Below, one piece after another: positions 27,226 through 36,386 of a stretch of 64,000 bases of DNA. Made by a program: the position numbers and the translations under genes. How positions within the stretch are numbered: position 1 is the stretch's first letter; the number at the start of each line of letters is the position of its first letter. Source of the stretch: an uncultured Lachnospiraceae bacterium (GTDB lineage Bacteria > Bacillota > Clostridia > Lachnospirales > Lachnospiraceae); assembly GCA_900317505.1 (NCBI GenBank), contig ONHB01000005.1, positions 1 to 64,000 of the forward strand, read 5' to 3'. The notes under the pieces were generated by a model that worked only from the letters and a program-made list of their open reading frames with translations, did not search any database and was not told the origin of the DNA.

Positions 27226-28407
27226 ATGGGTTTATTTTCTAAATTATTTTGTAAAAAAAGGGAATACGAACCGTTGGAGGAAATACCGGTTGATCTGGAG
27301 CTTCAGGACGGAGAAAGCTTCAATCTGGATGATGCAGAGCAGAGATTTTCTTATGTGAAAAGCTGTCTGGAGCAGATCGGCGAGGCTTCCGGTGAGATCG
27401 AGCGGCTGAAAAGTGAATATCAGATGGTCAATTCCTACCTGCACGACATGGAAGAGATCGAGGCGCTGCCTGAGGTGGAAAAAAAGCAGGTTGAGGAGCA
27501 TGCACAGGCGATTTTTCTTTTAAATGGCAACAAGGAAAAGGCAAAGGAACGCACCGTCCACATGAGCGAAAGCGACTATCGCAAGATCGAACGGCTGGAG
27601 AATGAAGTTGAGGACGGTATTAAAAAGATCGCCGAGGCGGAGGATTACCAGAATAAGATCCGCAAGGACATGCAGAGGCTGGAAGGCGAAAAGCATGCAT
27701 GCCTGTACCGGATGGAGGAAGCAAAGGCCGGTCAGATGAATATGCGTGGAATTACCATTATCAGCCTGATCGCGGCAGCAGCCTGTGTGTTGATACTGCT
27801 GATCTTACAGTTTATGCTGGAAATGGATACGCAGATCGGATATATGATCCTGACGATCGGAATCGCGGTTTTACTGACGGTCTTTTTTGTGAAATTTAAT
27901 GAGGCAAAGCAGGAGTTAGCCGTGGCTTCCAAAAGCTGCAATAAGGTCATTGCCCTGCAGAATAAGGTCAAGATCCGCTATGTCAACAATACCAGTCTGT
28001 TGGATTACTACTATATTAAATATGGAGTCAGCAGCGCAGACAGATTACAGGAGCTGTGGGACAAGTACCAGGTGGAAAAGGAAGAGCGAAAGAGGATGAG
28101 TGAGACCGAGGCTGATCTGGATTTCCACAGTGAACAGCTTGTCAGACAGTTAAAGCACTATCCTTTGTTTGATCCGTTTATCTGGGTGCACCAGACAGAG
28201 GCTTTGTTAAATCCCAAGGAAATGGTTGAGATCAGACACAATTTGATCCTTCGGAGACAAAATCTCAGAAAACAGATGGAATACAATAATGAAACGGCAG
28301 AAAAGGTCAAGGCAGATATTATGAATGTGGTTTCCAAGTATCCGAGAGATGCGGAGAAGATCCTAAAGATGGTTTCCGACTACGAGGAAAAATATCCGAT
28401 GCGATAA
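27226..28407 (+). CDS. Membrane-anchored coiled-coil protein
   Basis: A 393-aa protein. Residues about 30-165 are charged coiled coil, two adjacent transmembrane helices follow (about 175-200 and 205-225: ITIISLIAAAACVLILLILQ and GYMILTIGIAVLLTVFFV), and the rest is another long coiled coil ending in a basic tail. Both coiled coils therefore face the cytoplasm. The ATG at 27226 is preferred over a TTG at 27208 because GAGG, overlapping the previous stop, lies 5 bases before it. This is the only membrane protein of the cassette and could tether the others to the membrane. Confidence 0.65.
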   Translation: MGLFSKLFCKKREYEPLEEIPVDLELQDGESFNLDDAEQRFSYVKSCLEQIGEASGEIERLKSEYQMVNSYLHDMEEIEALPEVEKKQVEEHAQAIFLLNGNKEKAKERTVHMSESDYRKIERLENEVEDGIKKIAEAEDYQNKIRKDMQRLEGEKHACLYRMEEAKAGQMNMRGITIISLIAAAACVLILLILQFMLEMDTQIGYMILTIGIAVLLTVFFVKFNEAKQELAVASKSCNKVIALQNKVKIRYVNNTSLLDYYYIKYGVSSADRLQELWDKYQVEKEERKRMSETEADLDFHSEQLVRQLKHYPLFDPFIWVHQTEALLNPKEMVEIRHNLILRRQNLRKQMEYNNETAEKVKADIMNVVSKYPRDAEKILKMVSDYEEKYPMR

Positions 28408-28462
28408 AAATGCTGCCAATAGAAAAAAGTATGGCGTATATCACTGCATGATCTGTAGAGGA

Positions 28463-28490
28463 TTGACAACGGACACTTTAGCATGATAAT
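28463..28490 (+). promoter_or_regulatory. Promoter of amino acid ABC importer
   Basis: TTGACA (28463-28468) and GATAAT (28485-28490) with a 16-base spacer, about 60 bases before the binding-protein gene. Confidence 0.7.
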
Positions 28491-28551
28491 ATGTCAAAGT
28501 GATAAAAACATAACCGGATGGATATGATACCGGACACGAGGAGGAAACATT

Positions 28552-29382
28552 ATGAAAAAGACATTAGCAATGTTGTTATGCGGTGCCATGACAATGGCTC
28601 TGCTTGTTGGATGCGGTAAAACAGCTGATGATGCATCCGCTACCACATCAGATGCAGACGCAGCTGCAACAACAACAGAAAGAACAACTTTTGTTGTAGG
28701 TTTTGATGCAGAATATCCGCCGTATGGATATATGGATGACAACGGCGAGTATACAGGCTTTGACTTAGAGCTTGCCCAGGCCGTATGCGATATGGAAGGC
28801 TGGGAGCTTACAAAGACCCCGATCGACTGGGATTCCAAGGATATGGAATTAAATTCAGGATCTATCGACTGTATCTGGAACGGTTTTACCATGAACGGAC
28901 GTGAGGACGCTTATACATGGTCAGATCCTTATTGTGACAACAGTCAGGTAATCGTTGTAGCAAAAGACAGCGGTATCAACACACTGGAAGATCTTGCAGG
29001 CAAGACAGTCGGTGTACAGGCTGCAAGTGCTGCACTCGATGTTTTATCAGATGAAGAGCAGCAGAAAGCACTGGCAGATACCTTTGGTACATTACAGCAG
29101 TTCTCCGATTACAACTCAGCATTTTCTGAGCTGTTAGCAGGAAGTCTGGATGCAATCGCAATCGATATCGGTGTTGCCAACTACCAGATCGAATCAAGAG
29201 GCGATGGCTATGTTATCTTACCCGAGACACTCAACTCAGAGCAGTACGGTGTAGGCTTCAAGCTTGGAAATGAAGAATTAAGAGATATTGTAAACGCTGA
29301 TTTAAAGAAATTGGCTGAGGACGGCACAGTTGCTGAACTGGCTGAAAAATACGGCATTTCCGATTTGATTTGCTTAAAATAG
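28552..29382 (+). CDS. Polar amino acid ABC transporter, substrate-binding lipoprotein
   Basis: A 276-aa lipoprotein with lipobox LLVGC (lipidated Cys21), a Thr/Ala/Asp linker, and a family 3 solute-binding fold: FVVGFDAEYPPYGYMDDNGEYTGFDLELA opens domain 1, and IDCIWNGFTMNGRE and SDPYCDNSQVIVV contact the ligand in family members. It captures an amino acid outside the membrane for the permease and ATPase encoded next. GAGGAG precedes the ATG. A terminator follows it, so it should be made in excess over the permease, as is usual for binding proteins. The exact amino acid cannot be read. Confidence 0.93.
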   Translation: MKKTLAMLLCGAMTMALLVGCGKTADDASATTSDADAAATTTERTTFVVGFDAEYPPYGYMDDNGEYTGFDLELAQAVCDMEGWELTKTPIDWDSKDMELNSGSIDCIWNGFTMNGREDAYTWSDPYCDNSQVIVVAKDSGINTLEDLAGKTVGVQAASAALDVLSDEEQQKALADTFGTLQQFSDYNSAFSELLAGSLDAIAIDIGVANYQIESRGDGYVILPETLNSEQYGVGFKLGNEELRDIVNADLKKLAEDGTVAELAEKYGISDLICLK

Positions 29383-29392
29383 TCTGATTGAT

Positions 29393-29438
29393 AAAGCTGT
29401 CAAAAATGAGTATCACTTTTTGGCAGCTTTTTTTTTGT
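29393..29438 (+). terminator. Terminator/attenuator after binding-protein gene
   Basis: AAAGCTGTCAAAAA pairs with TTTTTGGCAGCTTT, followed by T. It lies inside the transporter operon. Confidence 0.8.
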
Positions 29439-29516
29439 ATATTATCCGTATATCTGTTAAAATGGGAGTAGATGATACGGTCTTGAGATTAAAATTAGAA
29501 AGTACAGAGTGAAATT

Positions 29517-30167
29517 ATGGATTTTGGAACAATACTTCAACAATTAGGATCAGGAATGATAAAGACGGTCGGAATTTTCTTCTGGACCCTGATCTTGTCA
29601 TTGCCCTTGGGTCTTTTGATTGCCTTTGGAAGGATGTCAAAAAATAAAATCGTGTCTACGGTTTTTAAATTTTATATTTCGGTCATGAGAGGTACGCCTC
29701 TTATGCTGCAGCTATTGGTTGTCTATTTCGGACCATACTATTTGTTTGGAGCAAAGTTATCCCAGGGATACCGGTTTATTGCGATCATCATCGGATTTGT
29801 ATTAAACTATGCAGCTTACTATGCAGAGATTTACCGTTCGGGAATCGAATCCATGCCTGTGGGACAGTATGAGGCAGCCACACAGCTTGGCTATTCCAAG
29901 GCACAGACCTTTTTCAAGATCATTCTGCCTCAGGTGATCAAGCGTATTTTACCTGCCATCACCAATGAGGTAATTACCCTGGTCAAGGATACCTCACTGG
30001 CATTTTCGCTGGCATACATGGAAATGTTTACGATTGCCAAACAGATCGCGGCAGCGCAGACGACCATGATGCCTTTTGTGGTAGCGGCAGTTTTCTATTA
30101 TCTGTTCAATCTGCTGGTTGCTTTTACAATGGAGCAGATTGAAAAGAAAATGAGCTATTACCGATAG
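29517..30167 (+). CDS. Amino acid ABC transporter permease
   Basis: A 216-aa membrane subunit of the HisM/GlnP type. It has the conserved RGTPLMLQLLVVYFG segment and the cytoplasmic EAA loop YEAATQLGYSKAQTFFKIILPQ, which docks on the ATPase. About five membrane helices. The upstream ribosome site is weak (GTGAAATT). It is followed 25 bases later by the ATPase gene. Confidence 0.93.
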   Translation: MDFGTILQQLGSGMIKTVGIFFWTLILSLPLGLLIAFGRMSKNKIVSTVFKFYISVMRGTPLMLQLLVVYFGPYYLFGAKLSQGYRFIAIIIGFVLNYAAYYAEIYRSGIESMPVGQYEAATQLGYSKAQTFFKIILPQVIKRILPAITNEVITLVKDTSLAFSLAYMEMFTIAKQIAAAQTTMMPFVVAAVFYYLFNLLVAFTMEQIEKKMSYYR

Positions 30168-30192
30168 ACAGGTAAAGAATGGGAGAACGGAT

Positions 30193-30948
30193 ATGAACAT
30201 ACTCGAAATCAATCATATGAAAAAAAGCTTTGACGGGCTTGAGGTATTAAAGGATATTTCACTTTCTGTAAAAGAGGGAGAGGTCGTATCCATTATCGGA
30301 CCGTCCGGCTCAGGTAAATCGACGATATTAAGATGTGCCACCATGCTTGAAAAAATGGATGGCGGCGATCTTATTTATATGGGTGAGCATGCTGCAACCG
30401 ATGTTGATGGACGAAGCACCTATGCCTCCAAAAAGGATCTGCAGCGCATCGGCCACTATTATGGACTTGTATTTCAGAATTTTAATCTTTTCCCGCATTA
30501 CAGTGTGTACAAAAACATTGTAGATGCGCCGATTTCTGTATACAAGGTCAGCAAAAAAGAGGCTGACGAGCGGGCAGATAAGCTCTTAAAACAACTGGGA
30601 CTTTCCGAAAAGCGTGATGCTTATCCGTATCAGCTTTCCGGCGGACAGCAGCAGAGAGTATCCATAGCAAGAGCTCTGGCGCTGCAGCCCAAGATCCTGT
30701 TTTTTGATGAGCCGACCTCGGCACTGGATCCGATGCTTACCGCAGAGGTATTAAAGGTTATCAAGGATCTGGCAAGCCAGAAGATGACGATGATCATCGT
30801 CACTCACGAAATGGATTTTGCAAGGGAATTGTCCGATCGCATTATCTTCATGCAGGATGGCGTGATCCAGGAGCAGGGAACACCTGATGAAGTATTTGGT
30901 TCAGACAATCCAAGAGTGAGAGATTTTATTGGTAAATTTAAAAGTTGA
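30193..30948 (+). CDS. Amino acid ABC transporter ATP-binding protein
   Basis: A 251-aa ATPase of the GlnQ/HisP group. Walker A is GPSGSGKST (about 36-44), the Q-loop is VFQNFNLFPH, the signature is [15 protein letters not shown], and Walker B is ILFFDEPTSALDP, with the switch His in IIVTHEMDFA. All catalytic residues are present. It powers the importer encoded immediately upstream; purF begins 38 bases later. Confidence 0.95.
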   Translation: MNILEINHMKKSFDGLEVLKDISLSVKEGEVVSIIGPSGSGKSTILRCATMLEKMDGGDLIYMGEHAATDVDGRSTYASKKDLQRIGHYYGLVFQNFNLFPHYSVYKNIVDAPISVYKVSKKEADERADKLLKQLGLSEKRDAYPYQLSGGQQQRVSIARALALQPKILFFDEPTSALDPMLTAEVLKVIKDLASQKMTMIIVTHEMDFARELSDRIIFMQDGVIQEQGTPDEVFGSDNPRVRDFIGKFKS

Positions 30949-30986
30949 CAGTTTAGAATGATTCAGACAGCGGAAGGGAAGACAAA

Positions 30987-32453
30987 ATGAGCGAGGAATT
31001 GATTCAGGGACAAATGACAGAAGCTACGGAGCGCAGTGATGAGCATATCAAAGAAGAATGTGGTGTCTTTGGCATGTATGATTTTGATGGCAATGACGTT
31101 GCCACCAGTATTTATTATGGTCTGTTTGCACTCCAGCACAGAGGACAGGAAAGCTGTGGTATTGCTGTCAGTGATACCCACGGCCCCAAGGGCAAGGTGC
31201 TGACACACAAGGATATGGGACTGATGCATGAGGCCTTTACACCGGAGACACTTGCCGGGTTAAAGGGGGACATCGGTGTCGGTCATGTGCGGTATTCAAC
31301 AGCCGGAAGCTCGACAAGGGAAAATGCACAGCCACTGGTTTTAAACTATGTAAAAGGTACTCTGGGACTGGCGCACAACGGCAATCTGATCAATGCACCG
31401 GAGCTGCGCAAGGAACTGGAATATACCGGAGCTATTTTCCAGACCACGATCGATTCAGAGGTCATAGCCTACCATATCGCAAGGGAACGTCTCAATACAA
31501 GAAATGTCGAAGAGGCAGTTGCCCGTGCCATGAAAAAGATCAAGGGAGCTTATTCATTGATCGTCATGAGCCCCAGAAAGCTGATCGGAGCCAGAGATCC
31601 CTTTGGTTTCAAACCGCTGTGTATCGGTAAAAGAGACAATGCCTATATTCTGGCAAGTGAGACCTGTGCTCTTGATACCATTGGTGCAGAGTTTATCCGT
31701 GACGTGGAGCCCGGAGAGGTTGTCACGATCAGTCCGGAAAAGGGAATTGAATCAGATAAGAGCATGTGTCTGCCGCAGAAAGAACAGGCCAGATGCATTT
31801 TTGAGTATATTTATTTTGCAAGACCGGATAGTATCATTGACGGTGTCAATGTCTATCATTCAAGGATTCAGGCAGGCCGCTTTTTAGCGATTGATTCGCC
31901 GGTAGAAGCGGATATTGTAACCGGTGTTCCGGAGTCCGGAAACTGTGCTGCCATGGGTTATGCGATGGAGTCCGGGATTCCGTACGGAACGGCATTTGTA
32001 AAAAATACCTACGTCGGAAGAACCTTTATCAAGCCCAAGCAGAAAAATCGTGAAAGCAGTGTACAGGTTAAGCTGAATCCCATCCGTGAGGTTGTGGAAG
32101 GGAAGCGCGTGATCATGATTGACGATTCGATCGTCAGAGGAACGACCTCCGACCGTATCGTCAAAATGCTGCGTGATGCGGGAGCCAAAGAGGTTCATGT
32201 GCGTGTATCGTCACCGCCGTTTTTATGGCCCTGCTATTTTGGTACAGATGTACCGGCGAGAGAGCAGTTGATCGCCTACAATCGTACGATCGAGGAAATC
32301 AGACAGATTATCGGTGCAGACAGTCTTGGCTATCTGAAGGTGGAGCGTTTATCGGAGCTGGTAAACGGACTGCCCATCTGTAAAGGCTGCTTTACCGGAA
32401 CTTATCCGATGGAGCCGCCCAAGGAAGATATCCGTGGCGAGTTTGAACAATAA
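30987..32453 (+). CDS. purF: Amidophosphoribosyltransferase
   Basis: A 488-aa enzyme, first committed step of purine synthesis (PRPP plus glutamine to phosphoribosylamine). The N-terminal 24 residues form a propeptide and Cys25 (KEECGVFG) becomes the glutaminase nucleophile. The PRPP motif is VIMIDDSIVRGTTS. Cysteines in RCIFEYIYF, WPCYFGTD and ICKGCFTGTYP are the ligands for a 4Fe-4S cluster, as in the Bacillus enzyme. Only purB and purA of the other pathway genes are in the window, so the pathway is scattered. Confidence 0.96.
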   Translation: MSEELIQGQMTEATERSDEHIKEECGVFGMYDFDGNDVATSIYYGLFALQHRGQESCGIAVSDTHGPKGKVLTHKDMGLMHEAFTPETLAGLKGDIGVGHVRYSTAGSSTRENAQPLVLNYVKGTLGLAHNGNLINAPELRKELEYTGAIFQTTIDSEVIAYHIARERLNTRNVEEAVARAMKKIKGAYSLIVMSPRKLIGARDPFGFKPLCIGKRDNAYILASETCALDTIGAEFIRDVEPGEVVTISPEKGIESDKSMCLPQKEQARCIFEYIYFARPDSIIDGVNVYHSRIQAGRFLAIDSPVEADIVTGVPESGNCAAMGYAMESGIPYGTAFVKNTYVGRTFIKPKQKNRESSVQVKLNPIREVVEGKRVIMIDDSIVRGTTSDRIVKMLRDAGAKEVHVRVSSPPFLWPCYFGTDVPAREQLIAYNRTIEEIRQIIGADSLGYLKVERLSELVNGLPICKGCFTGTYPMEPPKEDIRGEFEQ

Positions 32454-32522
32454 CCTTTGTTTGGTGGGAATATATATGATAAAGAGCGGTTGAAATGATA
32501 TAATATGGATAAATAAAGATAT

Positions 32523-32565
32523 AGTGGCTAATCTGAAGTCTGGCTTTAGATTAGCCACTTGTATT
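32523..32565 (+). terminator. Terminator after purF
   Basis: AGTGGCTAATCT (32523-32534) pairs perfectly with AGATTAGCCACT (32548-32559), followed by a loose T-rich stretch. Confidence 0.75.
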
Positions 32566-32587
32566 TTATGCAAAAACTGGCTATAAT
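32559..32587 (+). promoter_or_regulatory. Promoter of DUF4143-type ATPase gene
   Basis: TTGTAT (32559-32564) and TATAAT (32582-32587), 17 bases apart; the -35 box overlaps the end of the purF terminator. Confidence 0.55.
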
Positions 32588-32620
32588 AAAATTAGAATTT
32601 AGATTAGTCGGAGGTGTGCG

Positions 32621-33853
32621 ATGCCTTATATACAAAGAGCTATTTCAGAAATATTGAAAGACAGAGTAAAAACAAGTAAATGTACATTGATAGTAGGTGC
32701 ACGTCAGGTCGGTAAATCTACATTGATCAAGCATGATTTCTCGGAATATAACCGGACAAATTTTGATGACAAATTAACCAGACTGCAGGCAAGAGAAGAG
32801 CCAAAGCTGTTTTTTATGAATAATCCCTGTCCATTATTTATCGATGAGGTGCAAAAAGAAGGGGAAATATTAGAGGAGATTAAGCAAAAAGTTGATGAGT
32901 CAGACGAGAGAGGACAGTTTATTTTATCAGGATCACAAAAGCTTGAACTGATGAAGGGAGTCAGTGAATCGTTGGCTGGCAGGGTGGCTATTTATGAATT
33001 ATTGGGACTATCTATGCGCGAGATTAAGCAGATCCAATTCAATAAGCATTTTGTACCAACAGAAGCATATATAAAAGAAAGAGAAAATGAGATAAAAACA
33101 TATGATAATATTTGGGATTTGATTCATAAGGGCGCTTATCCGGAGCTTTATGATGTGGAAAGAGACTGGCAGGAATTTTATTCCTCTTATGTATCAACCT
33201 ATCTGGAAAGAGATATTAATGAGTTGATTTCCGCGGATAGCATTACCTTTACAAAATTTTTGACAGCGGTGGCCGCAAGAACCGGAGAACTATTAAATTA
33301 TGCCAATATTGCCAGTGATATGGGAGTAAGTGAGCCAACTGTTAAAAAGTGGATTTCTATTCTGGAAAGAACCGGAATTGTATATTTACTGCAGCCGTAT
33401 AGTGCCAGTGCCTTAAACAGGGCAATCAGAACGCCCAAAATTTATTTTAGGGACACGGGACTTGCGTGCTATCTGACCAGATGGTTGACTGCAGATGCAC
33501 TGAAAAATTCTGCGGTGGCCGGGAATATGTTTGAAACCTTTGTCGTTTCAGAAATTTTAAAATCTTATTCCAATGAAGGAAGAGATTATCGGTTTAATAT
33601 TTTTTATTATAGGGGAAAGGATAAAAATGCTTCCGATGAAAATGAAATTGATCTGATTATAGAAGAGAATGGCATACTCTATCCTGTTGAAATCAAAATG
33701 TCGGGAAATCCCAAAGCAATTATGGGGGCGGCGAATCCGATTTTAGATAAAATCCCTGACAAGAAGCGGGGAATGGGAGTTATCCTCTGTCTGATTGATA
33801 AAAAGACATATTTAAGGGAAAATTTGCTTGCTTTGCCTATAGAATATGTTTAA
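32621..33853 (+). CDS. ATP-binding protein with DUF4143 domain
   Basis: A 410-aa protein of the common AAA_14/DUF4143 family. Walker A is GARQVGKST (about 26-34), Walker B is PLFIDEVQ, and sensor 1 is FILSGSQ. A helix-turn-helix-like segment (NYANIASDMGVSEPTVKKWI) follows, then the C-terminal nuclease-like DUF4143 region with the EIDLIIEENGILYPVEIKMS motif, a PD-(D/E)XK-type pattern (D...E-x-K). The biological role of the family is not established. It has its own promoter, sits between purF and purB, and is more AT-rich than they are, so it may be an acquired single gene. Confidence 0.85.
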   Translation: MPYIQRAISEILKDRVKTSKCTLIVGARQVGKSTLIKHDFSEYNRTNFDDKLTRLQAREEPKLFFMNNPCPLFIDEVQKEGEILEEIKQKVDESDERGQFILSGSQKLELMKGVSESLAGRVAIYELLGLSMREIKQIQFNKHFVPTEAYIKERENEIKTYDNIWDLIHKGAYPELYDVERDWQEFYSSYVSTYLERDINELISADSITFTKFLTAVAARTGELLNYANIASDMGVSEPTVKKWISILERTGIVYLLQPYSASALNRAIRTPKIYFRDTGLACYLTRWLTADALKNSAVAGNMFETFVVSEILKSYSNEGRDYRFNIFYYRGKDKNASDENEIDLIIEENGILYPVEIKMSGNPKAIMGAANPILDKIPDKKRGMGVILCLIDKKTYLRENLLALPIEYV

Positions 33854-33989
33854 CTGAAAAAGCCGGAGACCGATTAGGAATAAAACACTTGAAAATTATC
33901 CTCAAATATATCATTATTATATGGTAATGTTTCGTATCAAAATATATTATCGGTACGAAAAAAATGATGCAAAACAAAGGAGATTAAAC

Positions 33990-35441
33990 ATGAGCAACGA
34001 CAGATATGTGAGCCCGTTATCCGAAAGATATGCAAGCAAGGAAATGCAGTATATTTTTTCACCGGACATGAAATTTACAACCTGGAGAAAGCTGTGGATC
34101 GCACTTGCGGAAACAGAGATGGAATTAGGTTTATCACAGGATGGCAAACCGGTTATATCACAGGAACAGATTGATGAATTAAAGGCACATGTTGACGATA
34201 TCAATTATGATGTTGCAAAAGAGAGAGAAAAGCTGGTGCGTCACGATGTCATGAGTCATGTTTATGCATATGGCAAGCAGTGCCCGAAGGCAGCAGGTAT
34301 CATCCATCTGGGAGCAACCTCCTGCTATGTTGGTGACAACACCGATATTATTGTCATGACAGAGGCATTAAAGCTTGTGAAAAAGAAACTGGTCAACGTT
34401 ATTGCTGAGCTTGCCAAATTTGCAGATCAGTACAAAAATCTGCCGACACTGGCGTTTACACATTTTCAGCCTGCGCAGCCTACGACGGTAGGTAAGAGAG
34501 CTACACTCTGGTGCCAGGAGTTCTGCATGGACTTAGAGGATCTTGACTATGTTCTTTCTACTATGAAGCTACTTGGTTCTAAGGGAACAACCGGTACACA
34601 GGCTTCTTTCCTGGAGCTGTTCAACGGAGATCAGGAGACGATCGACAAGATCGATCCGATGATTGCACAGAAAATGGGATTTACACAGTGTGTTGCCGTT
34701 TCCGGACAGACATACAGCCGCAAGACTGATACAAGAGTATGCAATATTTTAGCCGGTATTGCAGCAAGTGCCCACAAGATGAGCAACGATATCCGTCTGT
34801 TGCAGCACTTAAAAGAGGTAGAAGAGCCCTTTGAAAAAAATCAGATCGGATCTTCTGCAATGGCATACAAGAGAAATCCGATGAGAAGTGAAAGAATTGC
34901 TTCCCTGTCCAGATATGTCATGATCGATGCCTTAAATCCTGCCATCACCTCTGCAACACAGTGGTTTGAGAGAACACTGGATGACTCAGCCAATAAGAGA
35001 CTTTCCATTCCTGAGGCATTCCTTGCGATCGATGGTATTCTGGATCTTTGCTTAAATGTAGTAGACGGACTTGTGGTTTATGATAAAGTTATCACCAAAC
35101 GTCTGATGAGCGAGCTGCCCTTCATGGCTACCGAAAACATTATGATGGACGCTGTTAAAAATGGCGGAAACCGTCAGGAGCTGCATGAGATCATCCGTGA
35201 GCTTTCTATGGAAGCCGGCAAAAATGTCAAACAGGAAGGCAAGGACAACAACCTGTTAGAGCTGATCGCTGGCAATCCTGCCTTTGGTATGAGCTTAGAA
35301 GATCTGCAAAAGACAATGGAACCTTCCAGATATGTAGGACGTGCACCGATTCAGGTAGACAAATTCTTAAAGGATGTTGTCAATCCGATTTTGGATGCCA
35401 ACAAGGACTTGCTTGGTGTGACTGCAGAGATCAATGTATAA
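33990..35441 (+). CDS. purB: Adenylosuccinate lyase
   Basis: A 483-aa member of the fumarase/aspartase superfamily that cleaves SAICAR and adenylosuccinate in purine synthesis. The signature loop SSAMAYKRNPMRSERI is intact, and other family segments are HDVMSHVYAYG, LGATSCYVGDN and FTHFQPAQPTT. The start at 33990 is set by AAAGGAG; the frame is open upstream to 33921 but without a ribosome site. Length is near that of the eukaryotic-like long form. Confidence 0.96.
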   Translation: MSNDRYVSPLSERYASKEMQYIFSPDMKFTTWRKLWIALAETEMELGLSQDGKPVISQEQIDELKAHVDDINYDVAKEREKLVRHDVMSHVYAYGKQCPKAAGIIHLGATSCYVGDNTDIIVMTEALKLVKKKLVNVIAELAKFADQYKNLPTLAFTHFQPAQPTTVGKRATLWCQEFCMDLEDLDYVLSTMKLLGSKGTTGTQASFLELFNGDQETIDKIDPMIAQKMGFTQCVAVSGQTYSRKTDTRVCNILAGIAASAHKMSNDIRLLQHLKEVEEPFEKNQIGSSAMAYKRNPMRSERIASLSRYVMIDALNPAITSATQWFERTLDDSANKRLSIPEAFLAIDGILDLCLNVVDGLVVYDKVITKRLMSELPFMATENIMMDAVKNGGNRQELHEIIRELSMEAGKNVKQEGKDNNLLELIAGNPAFGMSLEDLQKTMEPSRYVGRAPIQVDKFLKDVVNPILDANKDLLGVTAEINV

Positions 35442-35534
35442 GATAAAAAAGAGATGGTGTTTTGAACGGTCCTTTAGATAAATTATGGATGAAGGATGTA
35501 TCAGGACGGACTGATTTTAGAGTATAAAAAAGAA

Positions 35535-35566
35535 TTGTTAACCTTAATGATAAAAATGGTTGACAA
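35535..35566. promoter_or_regulatory. BirA operator (biotin box)
   Basis: TTGTTAACC (35535-35543), 14 bases, GGTTGACAA (35558-35566). This matches the Firmicutes BirA consensus of TTGTTAACC and GGTTAACAA half-sites. It covers the -35 box of the bioY promoter, so the biotin-bound repressor would block RNA polymerase. The same palindrome followed by T could also end purB transcription. Confidence 0.85.
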
Positions 35567-35588
35567 TTCTTTTTTTTGATTGTATCTT
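35560..35588 (+). promoter_or_regulatory. bioY-bioB promoter
   Basis: TTGACA (35560-35565) and TATCTT (35583-35588), 17 bases apart; the -35 box is inside the BirA operator. Confidence 0.75.
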
Positions 35589-35619
35589 AGTTTGTGGAAG
35601 AATTAAACATTTATAGGAC

Positions 35620-35680
35620 TGTGTAAATAAAACAATTCCATTTTGAATCGGTTGATGCGTGGAATTGTTTTGTTTACACA
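35620..35680 (+). repeat. Long hairpin in bioY leader
   Basis: TGTGTAAATAAAACAATTCC (35620-35639) pairs with the segment ending at 35680, about 20 base pairs with one mismatch, in the untranslated leader between promoter and bioY start. It lacks a clean following T run. It may be a transcript-stabilising or attenuating structure, or a remnant of a small inverted-repeat element. Confidence 0.6.
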
Positions 35681-35753
35681 ACGGTTTTTCCAAGATGAAA
35701 ATAAAAGATTGCATATGAAAAAATCTATGATGCAATCGAGAGAGGATCAAATT

Positions 35754-36350
35754 ATGAAAAAGAAATCAACTGTTTATCAACTGACGACCTGTGCGCTCAT
35801 GGCTGCACTGATGTGTATCCTTGGACCCAATTCTGTACCGATCGGACCGGTTCCGGTATCACTTACCAACCTGGTTATTTATCTGGCTGTTTATCTGCTG
35901 GGTACAAAGGGAAGCACCATCAGTTATATTGTATATCTGTTCCTCGGAATGGTCGGACTTCCTGTTTTCTCCGGTTATGAAGGCGGATTTGGAAAGTTAG
36001 CAGGCCCTACCGGTGGATATCTGATCGGATTTATCCTGATGGCAATCATCTGCGGTATTTTTATGGAAAAATCACATGCCAATGTATGGATCACAAGTCT
36101 TGGTATGGTGCTTGGTACAATCGTAGCTTATCTGTTTGGTACCGTCTGGTTTATTCATCAGTTGGATTATACATGGGGACAGGCACTGGCAGTTTGTGTA
36201 TGGCCGTTCATTCCTTTCGATCTCATCAAGATCGTAATTGCCGGAATTTTAGGAAAAAGTATCCGTCACGCACTTTCCAAAGCACATTTACTGCCGACCG
36301 AATTTGCAGACAAAAAGGCTGTTGAGACTGCGACAACAGAAGCAGAATAG
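35754..36350 (+). CDS. bioY: Biotin transporter substrate-binding subunit BioY
   Basis: A 198-aa S-component of an energy-coupling-factor importer, with six membrane helices. Family motifs are VPISLTN-like PVPVSLTNLVIYLAVYLLG, GLPVFSGYEGGFGKLAGPTGGYLIGF and the end WPFIPFDLIKIVIA. The ATG at 35754 follows GAGAGG; upstream in-frame ATGs lie in the leader hairpin. It precedes bioB by 36 bases and both are under the BirA box. The shared ECF module (EcfA/A'/T) is not in the window. Confidence 0.95.
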   Translation: MKKKSTVYQLTTCALMAALMCILGPNSVPIGPVPVSLTNLVIYLAVYLLGTKGSTISYIVYLFLGMVGLPVFSGYEGGFGKLAGPTGGYLIGFILMAIICGIFMEKSHANVWITSLGMVLGTIVAYLFGTVWFIHQLDYTWGQALAVCVWPFIPFDLIKIVIAGILGKSIRHALSKAHLLPTEFADKKAVETATTEAE

Positions 36351-36386
36351 AATTGCAGGATAATAAGATATAAGGAAGATAAAGCA

